Origin: Inhella inkyongensis
GTDB lineage: Bacteria > Pseudomonadota > Gammaproteobacteria > Burkholderiales > Burkholderiaceae_C
NCBI RefSeq assembly: GCF_005952805.1
Contig: NZ_CP040709.1
Coordinates: 3,782,001-3,846,000, forward strand
Direction: 5' to 3'
DNA: 64,000 nucleotides
In this document: piece after piece, positions 36,933 to 46,127 of the stretch
Numbering within the stretch: position 1 is the stretch's first letter
Layout of the letters: the number at the start of each line of letters is the position of its first letter
Notes under the pieces: model-generated
Databases searched by the model: none
Seen by the model: the letters and a program-made list of their open reading frames with translations, nothing else
What the model was told of the DNA's origin: nothing
Translations under genes and position numbers: made by a program

Positions 36933-39230
36933 TCAGTCCGCCAGCAGCACGGCGCGGTCGCGCCCTTGGGTCTTGGCCTGGTAGAGCGCCTTGTCAGCGC
37001 GCGCCAGGCCCTCCTCGGGTCGGAGCTGGGGCTCCGGCATCAGGTGGGTGGCGCCAATGGAAACGCTGAGGCGCCCCAGCGGGCAGGCTCCGTGCGGCAG
37101 TTGCAGCGCCGCCAGCGCACTACGAATCTGTTCGGCCCGCTCCAGGGCGGCCACGCCGTCGCAGTCGTCCAGCAGCAGGGCGAACTCCTCGCCGCCATAC
37201 CGCGCCACCACATCGGTGCTGCGGCGCGCCGCGCCTTGCAACACCCGCGCCAGGGCCTGCAGGGCGGCATCGCCAGCCTGGTGTCCATGGTGGTCGTTGT
37301 AGGCCTTGAAGTGGTCCACATCCACCATCAGCAGGCCCAGCGGTGTGCGGCTGCGCAAGCCGCGCTGCCACAACTCCTGCAATCCCTCCATCAGCCGGCG
37401 GCGGTTGGCCAGGCCGGTCAGGGAGTCGGTGCGGCTGAGCTGCTCCAGGCGCTGGTTGGCCTCGCGCAGTTCCACCTCCAGGCGCTTGGCGGCGCTGATG
37501 TCGTTGATCACACCGACGAAGAAGTGATCGTCGGCGGTGCGCACCTCGGAGATGGCCACCAGCAAGGTCAGCACCTGGCCGTCACGGTGCTGGGCCTGGA
37601 CCTCGCGGCGCGGACCGATCAGGTCCAGCTCGGGCTGACGCAAATGCTGTTCAAACAGGCCGACGAGTTCGGCGCGCGCGTCCGGATGCAGCAAGCTCAC
37701 CACCGAGCGACCCACCAGCTCAGCGCCGGCATAGCCCCAGAGCTGCTCAGCGGCCAGATTGGCATAGAGGATGCGCCCCTCGGTGTCCATGGTCACGATG
37801 GCCGCGCCCGCGGTGCGGATGATGGCCTCGACTTGGGCCTTGCTGCTGGCCAGCGCGCGTTCCTTGGACAAGAGCGCGGTGACGTCCTGGCGCACGGTGA
37901 CGATGAAGCCTTCGGGCGTGCGCTGCTCATGGGTCAGGATCTGACGCCCATCGGGCAGCTGCTGCAGCAACTCGGGGCGCTGCCCGTGCAGGCGCACGCG
38001 TTCGGCAATCCATTCCTCCTCACGCCCCTTGGCATCCTGGGGTAGCAGGCCATGGGCCTGGCTGACGCGCAAGGTGTGCTCAAAGTCCGTGCCGATCAGC
38101 GCGTCGTAATCGATTTCCGGATGCCAGTCGCGGTAGAGGCGGTTCACCAGCATCAGGCGCCCATCCGGGTCCCACACATACAGCGCCACCGGCAGCGCAT
38201 CGACGGCGCGTTCCAGCAATTGGGTGCGCTGCTCGGCCACCTGTCGGGCTTGCGTCAGGGCATTGCGCGCCGCCACCAGCTCGGTCACATCCTGGCGCAC
38301 GGTCACCACACGGCCCGAGGGCATGCGGCGCTCGTCCACCTGGATCCATTGGCCTTGGTAGTCCATCAAGAAGGGGCGTCCCAGGCGCGCACGCTGCGCC
38401 AGCCGATCACCCAGCCACTGCGCCTCACGGCCCTTGGCCGATGGGATGGCCCCAGCGGCCAAGGAGGCCCGCACCACGTCCTCGAAGCGCACCCCGGGCT
38501 GAAGCAGATGCGCCGCCGTGGGGTACTGCTCGCGCACGCGGTCGTTGCAGCGCAGCAGGCGGTCCTGCGCATCCCAGATCTCGAAACCCGCCGGCATGGC
38601 CTGCAGGGCTTCCTCCAGCAGTTCATTGGCCGCGCGGGCTTCGTCGCGCGCCGCGCGCAAGGCGTCCTGCAGGGCCACTTGATCGCCGATGTCAAAGCGC
38701 ACGCTGGCCCAGCCCCCGCTGAGCGTGCGGTTCTCAATGACCTGCAGCACCCGGCCATCGCGCATGCGCTGAATCCAGCGATCGCCCTGCCCCTGATGTC
38801 GCTGCAGGCGCTGCTTCAGCCAGTCGCGCGGCGGATGCCCCTCCAGGTCGATGACATCGCTCTCCAACACCAGGCGGCAGATTTCGGCATAGGACACCCC
38901 GCGCGCCACCTTGCCAGCAAGCGCCGGGTAGAGCCGCACAAAGGCCGCGCTGCACCAGCGCAGGCGGTCGTCCTGGTCCAGGATGAGCAGCGGCACGCCC
39001 AACGCCGTCATGGCCTCGGTGCCGGCCGCCATGCGCCAGCGCAGATGCCTCTCGTGCAGGATCAGCAGGGCCAGCGCCAACGTGGCGCTGCCGGCCAGCA
39101 CGGCCAAGCCCCATATCCAGCCCCCCAGCGCACCCGCCAGCGCGCCCAGGCCCAGCGCCAGGCCCAGCCCCCAGGCCGTGGCCAGGCGCTCGGCGAGCGG
39201 CTGGGTCAGACCTTGGGACGGGGGGCTCAT
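36933..39230 (-). CDS. PAS-PAS-PAS diguanylate cyclase
   Basis: A 765-residue sensory c-di-GMP synthase. Two N-terminal membrane helices (LGLALGLGALAGALGGWIWG and LAVLAGSATLALALLILHER) are followed by PAS-like domains: about residues 75-185, two "PAS_7"-type repeats each ending ...VVTVRQDVTEL / ...IVTVRQDVTAL (about 210-450), and a typical PAS (AIIRTAGAAIVTMDTEGRIL) near 465-580. The GGDEF domain closes the protein: MVDVDHFKAYNDHHGH, YGGEEFALLL and I-site RSTD. The start (MSPPSQGL) is one base after the stop of the nucleotidyltransferase gene (TGATATG), so translation is coupled. Ligands of the PAS domains are unknown. Confidence 0.9.
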   Translation of the reverse strand: MSPPSQGLTQPLAERLATAWGLGLALGLGALAGALGGWIWGLAVLAGSATLALALLILHERHLRWRMAAGTEAMTALGVPLLILDQDDRLRWCSAAFVRLYPALAGKVARGVSYAEICRLVLESDVIDLEGHPPRDWLKQRLQRHQGQGDRWIQRMRDGRVLQVIENRTLSGGWASVRFDIGDQVALQDALRAARDEARAANELLEEALQAMPAGFEIWDAQDRLLRCNDRVREQYPTAAHLLQPGVRFEDVVRASLAAGAIPSAKGREAQWLGDRLAQRARLGRPFLMDYQGQWIQVDERRMPSGRVVTVRQDVTELVAARNALTQARQVAEQRTQLLERAVDALPVALYVWDPDGRLMLVNRLYRDWHPEIDYDALIGTDFEHTLRVSQAHGLLPQDAKGREEEWIAERVRLHGQRPELLQQLPDGRQILTHEQRTPEGFIVTVRQDVTALLSKERALASSKAQVEAIIRTAGAAIVTMDTEGRILYANLAAEQLWGYAGAELVGRSVVSLLHPDARAELVGLFEQHLRQPELDLIGPRREVQAQHRDGQVLTLLVAISEVRTADDHFFVGVINDISAAKRLEVELREANQRLEQLSRTDSLTGLANRRRLMEGLQELWQRGLRSRTPLGLLMVDVDHFKAYNDHHGHQAGDAALQALARVLQGAARRSTDVVARYGGEEFALLLDDCDGVAALERAEQIRSALAALQLPHGACPLGRLSVSIGATHLMPEPQLRPEEGLARADKALYQAKTQGRDRAVLLAD

Positions 39231-39231
39231 A

Positions 39232-39954
39232 TCAGTCCTGGGTTTGATTGAGCTGTTCCAAGCGCTCGGGGCTGCCGACATCGACCCAGCGCCCGCGCAG
39301 GCGCTCGGCCGTCATGCGTTCGGCCGCGATGGCCGCCTCCAAACACGGCCGCAGGGCCTGCTTTTGCCCCGGAGTCACCGCGTCCACCAGCGAGGGGCGC
39401 ATCAGCCCCAGGCTGGCCCAGGTCAGGCAAGGGCCGTCAAAGCCCTGCTGGCGCGAACGCGCCAGGCCCTCGGCATCGATGCCGAAATCGCCCTGCGGGT
39501 GGTGGGCCGCGTTCTCGGTAAGCCACAGATGGGCCTGCAGCGCGGGCCGGGCGGCGAAGGCCTGTACGGCGGCGGCGGGGAAATCAAAGTCCGGCACGAA
39601 CACATCGCCCGAGACAAACCAGAAGGGTTGTTCGGCAGTCTGGGCCAGCCACGGCAGCGCATTCTTGATGCCCCCGGCCGTCTCCAGCGCGCTGCCGAAG
39701 TCGCGGCCCTCAAATGCGTAATGGATCTGCAGCCCCCAGCGGCTGCCGTCGCCCAGCTGGGCGGGGAACTGCTCTTCGAGCCAGGCGGTATTGATGACCA
39801 CCTGGCGCACCCCGGCGCGCGCCAGCGCCTCCAGATGCCAGACCACCAGCGGCTTGCCGCGCACCACCAGCAAGGGCTTGGGCGTGTGGTCACTCAGCGG
39901 GCGCATGCGCTCACCACGGCCGGCACAAGCAATCAGGGCATGCGGAATCAACAT
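39232..39954 (-). CDS. murU: MurU-like sugar-1-phosphate nucleotidyltransferase
   Basis: A 240-residue nucleotidyltransferase. The N-terminal signature ALIACAGRGERMRPLSDHTP followed by KPLL is complete, as are NTAWLEEQ and WFVSGDVFVPDFDF (the metal-binding D). It resembles MurU, which makes UDP-MurNAc from MurNAc-1-phosphate in the peptidoglycan recycling bypass. The usual partner kinase AmgK is not next to it; instead it is followed by diguanylate cyclases, so the exact sugar is uncertain. The start at MLIPHALI is chosen because eight preceding codons are not conserved in the family. Confidence 0.75.
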   Translation of the reverse strand: MLIPHALIACAGRGERMRPLSDHTPKPLLVVRGKPLVVWHLEALARAGVRQVVINTAWLEEQFPAQLGDGSRWGLQIHYAFEGRDFGSALETAGGIKNALPWLAQTAEQPFWFVSGDVFVPDFDFPAAAVQAFAARPALQAHLWLTENAAHHPQGDFGIDAEGLARSRQQGFDGPCLTWASLGLMRPSLVDAVTPGQKQALRPCLEAAIAAERMTAERLRGRWVDVGSPERLEQLNQTQD

Positions 39955-40043
39955 GGTTTCGAGTGTCGCAGCCGGCACGCCACAGGGCGCCCTCCGGGGC
40001 TCTCTAAAATCCCGCGTTTTCCCCTAGCCACCCCCCGCCGCCC

Positions 40044-42062
40044 ATGTCGCAAAACACTACCCAGATGGCCAACGCAATCCGCGCGCTGGCGATGGACGCT
40101 GTCCAAGCCGCCAACTCCGGTCACCCGGGCGCGCCCATGGGCATGGCCGAATGCGCGGTGGCGCTCTGGGGTGGCGTGCTCAAGCACAACCCGGCCGATC
40201 CGCAGTGGAGCAACCGCGACCGCTTCGTGCTGAGCAACGGCCACGGCTCGATGCTGATCTATGCCCTGCTACACCTGACGGGCTACGCGCTCACCATCGA
40301 CGACCTCAAGGCCTTCCGCCAGCTGCACAGCAAGACCCCGGGCCACCCCGAAGTGGACGTGACCCCGGGCGTGGAGACCACCACCGGCCCGCTGGGCCAG
40401 GGCATTGCCAACGCCGTGGGCATGGCGCTGGCCGAGAAGCTGCTGGCCAAGGAGTTCAACCGCGAGGGCCATGCGGTGGTGGACCATCACACCCATGTCT
40501 TCCTGGGTGACGGCTGCATGATGGAAGGCATCAGCCACGAGGCCTGCGCCTTGGCCGGCGCCTGGGGCCTGAACAAGCTGATCGCCGTCTACGACGACAA
40601 CGGGATCTCCATCGACGGCCAGGTCGCCCCCTGGTATGTGGACGATGTGACGAAGCGCTTCGAGTCCTATGGCTGGAACGTCATCGGCCCCATCGACGGC
40701 CACGACGTGAAGGCCGTGTCGGCCGCCTTGGCGCAAGCCAAGGCCAGCAGCGCCAAGCCCACCCTGATCCGCGCCAAGACCGTGATCGGTCAGGGCAGCC
40801 CCAACCGCGCCGGCACCGCCAAGGCCCACGGCGAGGCCCTGGGGCCGGACGAGATCAAGCTGACCCGCGAGGCATTGGGTTGGGCGCATGAGCCCTTCGT
40901 GATCCCGGCCGAGGTCTATGCCGCCTGGGACGCCAAGGCCGCCGGCGCCAAGGCCCAGAGCGCCTGGCAACAGGGCTTCGAGGCCTATGCCAAGGCCCAC
41001 CCCGAGCTGGCCGCCGAGTACCAGCGCCGCATGGCCGGCGAGCTGCCGCAGAACTACGCCAAGCTGGTGGCCGATGTGCTGCAGGACACGGCGGCCAAGG
41101 CCGAGACCGTGGCCACCCGCAAGGCCAGCCAGCTGGCACTGGAAGCCTTTACCGCCGCCCTGCCCGAGCTGCTGGGTGGCAGCGCCGACCTGACCGGCTC
41201 CAACCTCACCAACACCAAGAGCGCCACCGCCCTGCGCTTTGATGACGCCGGCACCCCCAACGGCGGCCGCCACATCAACTACGGCGTGCGTGAGTTCGGC
41301 ATGGCCGCCATCATGAACGGCGTGGCCCTGCACGGCGGCTTCATCCCCTACGGCGGCACCTTCCTGACCTTCAGCGACTACAGCCGCAACGCCATCCGCA
41401 TGGCCGCGCTGATGAAGCGCCGCGTGGTGCATGTGTTCACGCACGACTCCATCGGCCTGGGCGAGGACGGCCCGACGCACCAGTCGATCGAGCACACGGC
41501 CAGCCTGCGCCTGATTCCTCATCTGGACGTCTGGCGCCCGGCCGACACCGCCGAGACCGCCATGGCCTGGGCCGCTGCCATCGCCCGCCAGGATGGTCCC
41601 TCGGCCCTGATGCTGTCGCGCCAGAACCTGCCCTACGCCCCCAAGGCGGACCTGGGTGCCATTGCGCGCGGCGCCTATGTGCTGGCCGAACCCAGCGAGG
41701 TGGGCCTGAAGAAGGCCAAGGCCGTGATCCTGGCCACCGGCTCCGAAGTGCAATGGGCCCTGCACGCACAGAAGCTGCTGGCCGAAGAAGGCATCGGTGT
41801 GCGCGTGGTGTCCATGCCCTCGACCTCGGTGTTCGACCGCCAGGACAAGGACTACAAGAAGGACGTGCTGCCCAAGAAGCTGCCGCGCATCGCCATCGAG
41901 GCCGGCGTGACCGATGGCTGGTGGAAGTACGGCTGCGACGCCGTCATCGGTATCGACCGCTACGGCGAGTCGGCCCCCGGCAATGTGCTGTTCAAGCACT
42001 TCGGCTTCACGGCTGAGAACGTGGTGGCCACCGTCAAGGCGGTGCTGAAGAAACACAAGTGA
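40044..42062 (+). CDS. tkt: Transketolase
   Basis: Thiamine-diphosphate enzyme that moves two-carbon units between sugar phosphates in the pentose phosphate and Calvin pathways. It has 672 residues. Motifs include [58 protein letters not shown], the ThDP/Mg motif [20 protein letters not shown] with the downstream DDNGISIDG, and [17 protein letters not shown]. It is followed by a terminator and by gap, so both central-carbon genes lie together. Confidence 0.97.
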   Translation: MSQNTTQMANAIRALAMDAVQAANSGHPGAPMGMAECAVALWGGVLKHNPADPQWSNRDRFVLSNGHGSMLIYALLHLTGYALTIDDLKAFRQLHSKTPGHPEVDVTPGVETTTGPLGQGIANAVGMALAEKLLAKEFNREGHAVVDHHTHVFLGDGCMMEGISHEACALAGAWGLNKLIAVYDDNGISIDGQVAPWYVDDVTKRFESYGWNVIGPIDGHDVKAVSAALAQAKASSAKPTLIRAKTVIGQGSPNRAGTAKAHGEALGPDEIKLTREALGWAHEPFVIPAEVYAAWDAKAAGAKAQSAWQQGFEAYAKAHPELAAEYQRRMAGELPQNYAKLVADVLQDTAAKAETVATRKASQLALEAFTAALPELLGGSADLTGSNLTNTKSATALRFDDAGTPNGGRHINYGVREFGMAAIMNGVALHGGFIPYGGTFLTFSDYSRNAIRMAALMKRRVVHVFTHDSIGLGEDGPTHQSIEHTASLRLIPHLDVWRPADTAETAMAWAAAIARQDGPSALMLSRQNLPYAPKADLGAIARGAYVLAEPSEVGLKKAKAVILATGSEVQWALHAQKLLAEEGIGVRVVSMPSTSVFDRQDKDYKKDVLPKKLPRIAIEAGVTDGWWKYGCDAVIGIDRYGESAPGNVLFKHFGFTAENVVATVKAVLKKHK

Positions 42063-43121
<1,059 letters not shown>

Positions 43122-43143
43122 TTCCGGCATTGCGCGTTCCACA

Positions 43144-43169
43144 AGGGGCACCTCGGTGCCCCTTTTTTT
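43144..43169 (+). terminator. Rho-independent terminator of gap
   Basis: Stem AGGGGCACC / GGTGCCCCT with a TC loop, immediately followed by TTTTTT. It lies 22 bp after the gap stop and 11 bp before the end of the convergent LysR gene. Confidence 0.92.
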
Positions 43170-43179
43170 CTGCTCGGGA

Positions 43180-44079
43180 TCAGGCCTGCAACACCGGCAG
43201 CTGGCGCAAACCGGCGGCGGCAAAGTCGAGGAAGCTGCGCACCTTGAGGCTGCCAAACCGACCCTCGCGGTGCAGCAAATTAACGGGCAGCGGCGGCGGC
43301 TCAAAGTCCTCCAGCACCGGCACCAATTGCCCGGCAGCCAGCGGGTCGGCCACCTTGTAGAGCATCTGCTGGGCGACCCCGAAGCCGGCCACGGCCGCCG
43401 CCACCACGGCCTCATTGGTGGTGCACAACAGGCGGGGATTCACCCGCACCACATGGGGCTGCCCGTCCACCCGGAAGCGCAGCTCCATGCCCGGTGCCAC
43501 CGAGCTCGCCACGGTCTCGTGAACTTGCAGGTCGTCGGGCCGCCGCGGCCGGCCCCGGCGCGCCAGATAGGCCGGCGCGGCCACCGTCACCACGCGCATC
43601 CGCCCCACCGGGATGGCCTGCATGGTCGAGTCGGGCAGTGCGGCAAAGCGCAGCGCCACGTCCACCCCCTCCTCCAGCAGATTGACCACGCGGTCCATGA
43701 ACAGGCACTGCGCGCTCACCTGCGGATGCGCCAGCAGAAATTCGGCCACCAAGGGCGCCAGGAATTTGGCCCCGAACCACCCTGGCGCCGTCAACTTGAG
43801 CTCGCCCTTGGCCTGGCCATGCAGACCGCAGGCCAGCTCCTCGGCCACGCGCAGGTCTTCCAGGATGCGCTGGCAATCCGCTGCGTACTGGCTACCGGCC
43901 GGCGTCACCTTCACGATCCGCGTGGTGCGCGTCAGCAGCCGCACGCCCAGCCGCTCCTCCAACTCATTGATGGCCCGCGTGACCACCGGAGGCGAGACGC
44001 TGAGCGAGCGCGCCGCACCGGCAAAGCCCCCTTCCTGGACGACAGCCAGAAAGGTCTGGATCAGCTGAATCTTGTCCAT
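43180..44079 (-). CDS. LysR-family transcriptional regulator
   Basis: A 299-residue regulator with an N-terminal winged helix: MDKIQLIQTFLAVVQEGGFA, ARSLSVSPPVVTRAINELEE and RLGVRLLTRTTRIVKVT. The effector-binding domain (about residues 90-295) has the usual two-lobe pattern (GELKLTAPGWFGAKFLAPLV, GVDVALRFAALPDSTMQAI). It resembles the CrgA/AaeR-like group of betaproteobacteria. The start is the ATG coding MDKIQLIQ; the longer frame upstream has no support. It is divergent from the subtilase gene (147 bp apart) and may control it, but LysR targets are often adjacent divergent genes in general. Confidence 0.9.
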   Translation of the reverse strand: MDKIQLIQTFLAVVQEGGFAGAARSLSVSPPVVTRAINELEERLGVRLLTRTTRIVKVTPAGSQYAADCQRILEDLRVAEELACGLHGQAKGELKLTAPGWFGAKFLAPLVAEFLLAHPQVSAQCLFMDRVVNLLEEGVDVALRFAALPDSTMQAIPVGRMRVVTVAAPAYLARRGRPRRPDDLQVHETVASSVAPGMELRFRVDGQPHVVRVNPRLLCTTNEAVVAAAVAGFGVAQQMLYKVADPLAAGQLVPVLEDFEPPPLPVNLLHREGRFGSLKVRSFLDFAAAGLRQLPVLQA

Positions 44080-44226
44080 GGGCGGCGCGCAGGCTGATGG
44101 TGTAAAGGCATCGTAGTCGGCCAACGGGACGAAGCACCTGGGCAAGCGGATGGCGCGTTTCTAAGGAGGCGGCAGGCGGGCGGGGGCTCCTAAACTCGAT
44201 GCCCCTTCTTGCCTGCCGAGTGCCCC

Positions 44227-46062
44227 ATGAGCACCCCCTTGCGTCTGAATCGATTGCTGCAAGCCCTGGTGGGCATTGGCCTGGTGGCCAACCCGCTGAC
44301 CGGCATTCCGGCCGTCAACCCCGCCAGCCCGGTCGCGCTGGAAGGGCGGGTCATCGTGCGCCTGCGCGCCGAGTCGCCCGGCATCAAGGCCCGCGCCCTG
44401 AGCGAGCGAGCGCCCCTGCATGAGGTGCAGGACATCGCCACCCGCCGCGCCGAGCGCCTGGGGCAGCGCAGTGCCTTGCGCCTGACTGCCGGCCGCGCTC
44501 TGGACGCCCGCACCCAGGTGGTGTTTGGTGCCGGGCTGGACTCCAACACCCTGCGCCAGCGCCTGGCCATGGACCCCGAGGTCGAATTCGTGGTGGTGGA
44601 CCGCGTGCGACGCCACAGCGCCGTGCCCAATGACGCGCTCTACGCCACCGGCGGCACCGGCCAGGGCCAGTGGTATTTGAAGACCCCGGACGCCACGGTG
44701 CGCTCGTCCATCGACGCCCAGCGCGCCTGGGATGTGACGACCGGTTCGACCAATGTGGCCGTGGCCGTGCTGGACACCGGCGTGCGCCTGGACCATCCGG
44801 ATCTGGTGGCCAACCTGCTGCCGGGCTACGACATGATCGGCGCCGGGGGCGGCGGCAGCGTGCGCATTGCGGTGGCCAACGATGGCGATCTGCACGATGC
44901 CGACCCGAGCGATCCCGGCGACTGGGTCTCGCAGGCCGACATCGACGGCGGCAGCTTGGGCTCGGGCTGTACCAAAGACGACATCGGCAACAGCAGCTGG
45001 CACGGCACCCATGTGTCGGGGCTGATCGCCGCCACCGGCAACAACGGCATCGGCATCGCCGGCGCCAGTTGGAACGCCAAGATCGTGCCGGTGCGCGTGC
45101 TGGGCAAATGCGGTGGCTACGACAGCGACATCGTGGCGGGGATGAACTGGTCGGTGGGCGTTGCCGTGCCGGGCGTGCCGGCGCGCAACTCGGCGGTGCC
45201 GGTCAAGGTGCTGAACATGAGCCTGGGCGGCAGCGGCCCCTGCGACAACCCGCTCTACCCTGAAGCGATTGCCAATGCCAATGCACGCGGCGCCGTGGTG
45301 GTGGTGGCGGCCGGCAACTCGGCCGGCGAACCCGTGGACACCCCGGGCAACTGCGCCGGCGCCATCGCCGTGGCGGGGTTGCGCCACATCGGCACCAAGG
45401 TGGGCTTTTCCAGCATGGGCCCAGAGGTGGCGCTGGGTGCGCCTGGCGGCAATTGCGTGAACACCACCGGGGCCTGCCTGTACCCCATGCTGAGCACCAC
45501 CAACAAAGGCCTGCAGGGCCCCACGGTGAATGGCTACAGCGACACCAATGCGTCGGTGGGCACCAGCTTCGCCACGCCGCTCGTGGCGGGCACGGCCGCG
45601 CTGCTGTTCGCGGTGAACCCCAGCCTGACGCCGGCCGCCGTCAAAAACCTCCTCACCAGCACCACCCGGGCCTATCCCACGACGGGATCCGATGCGGGCA
45701 CGCTGAACTGCCCGGCCCCAGTGAAGAGCACCGAGGTGTTGGAGTGCTATTGCACGACGAGTACCTGTGGCACCGGCATGCTGGATGCCAACGCAGCGGT
45801 GCGCGCGGCGGCCGGTTTGCCGCCCTCGCCGCCACCGCCTCCGCCACCACCACCACCGCCTCCGCCTCCACCGCCTCCGCCTCCACCGCCTCCACCGCCT
45901 CCACCGCCTCCACCGCCTCCACCGCCTCCGCCGCCTCCGCCGGCTCCTGCTCCGTCCAGTGGCGGCGGTGGATCGACCGGTCCGGTGGGTCTGCTTGGCT
46001 TGGGCTTGGCCGCCTTTGCGCTGGGGCGTCGACGCGCACCGCCTCCGCCGCCGCACGACTGA
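44227..46062 (+). CDS. Secreted S8 subtilisin-like protease with poly-proline spacer and GlyGly-CTERM-like tail
   Basis: A 611-residue extracellular serine protease. An N-terminal hydrophobic segment and a propeptide-like region (about 30-140) precede the catalytic domain. The triad is visible: Asp183 (AVLDTGVRLDHPDLV), His259 (SSWHGTHVSG) and Ser447 (GTSFATPLVAGTAALLF). Cysteines in the domain are consistent with disulphides. Residues from about 535 form a run of 38 prolines (between positions 45829 and 45942). The protein ends SSGGGGSTGPVGLLGLGLAA and FALGRRRA, a Gly-rich motif, hydrophobic helix and Arg cluster like the GlyGly-CTERM sorting signal cleaved by rhombosortase. Start at 44227 (MSTPLRLNRL) is preferred to the ATG six codons upstream. 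Confidence 0.9.
   Translation: MSTPLRLNRLLQALVGIGLVANPLTGIPAVNPASPVALEGRVIVRLRAESPGIKARALSERAPLHEVQDIATRRAERLGQRSALRLTAGRALDARTQVVFGAGLDSNTLRQRLAMDPEVEFVVVDRVRRHSAVPNDALYATGGTGQGQWYLKTPDATVRSSIDAQRAWDVTTGSTNVAVAVLDTGVRLDHPDLVANLLPGYDMIGAGGGGSVRIAVANDGDLHDADPSDPGDWVSQADIDGGSLGSGCTKDDIGNSSWHGTHVSGLIAATGNNGIGIAGASWNAKIVPVRVLGKCGGYDSDIVAGMNWSVGVAVPGVPARNSAVPVKVLNMSLGGSGPCDNPLYPEAIANANARGAVVVVAAGNSAGEPVDTPGNCAGAIAVAGLRHIGTKVGFSSMGPEVALGAPGGNCVNTTGACLYPMLSTTNKGLQGPTVNGYSDTNASVGTSFATPLVAGTAALLFAVNPSLTPAAVKNLLTSTTRAYPTTGSDAGTLNCPAPVKSTEVLECYCTTSTCGTGMLDANAAVRAAAGLPPSPPPPPPPPPPPPPPPPPPPPPPPPPPPPPPPPPPPPPPAPAPSSGGGGSTGPVGLLGLGLAAFALGRRRAPPPPPHD
45829..45942 (+). repeat. Proline-codon tandem repeat (38 codons)
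   Basis: 38 uninterrupted proline codons in the subtilase gene, mostly in 9-bp units CCACCGCCT with CCGCCTCCG variants. Such a VNTR can change length by slippage in steps that keep the frame, so the spacer between catalytic domain and C-terminal anchor may vary among strains. Long proline runs need EF-P for translation. Confidence 0.9.
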
Positions 46063-46068
46063 GAAGGT

Positions 46069-46088
46069 GCCGGGGCTCAGGCCCCGGC
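46069..46088. terminator. GC-rich hairpin between convergent genes
   Basis: GCCGGGGC / GCCCCGGC around a 4-base loop (TCAG), between the ends of the subtilase gene and the minus-strand operon. There is no U tract, so termination may depend on Rho. Confidence 0.45.
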
Positions 46089-46127
46089 CGGTGGCGCACC
46101 CGGTGCCCGGGCGCGCCCCTTAGCGCA

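Noticed and set aside
44161..46056. A 631-codon minus-strand frame with Arg/Trp repeats
   Set aside because: It mirrors the proline repeat of the subtilase gene; the catalytic triad on the plus strand identifies the real gene.
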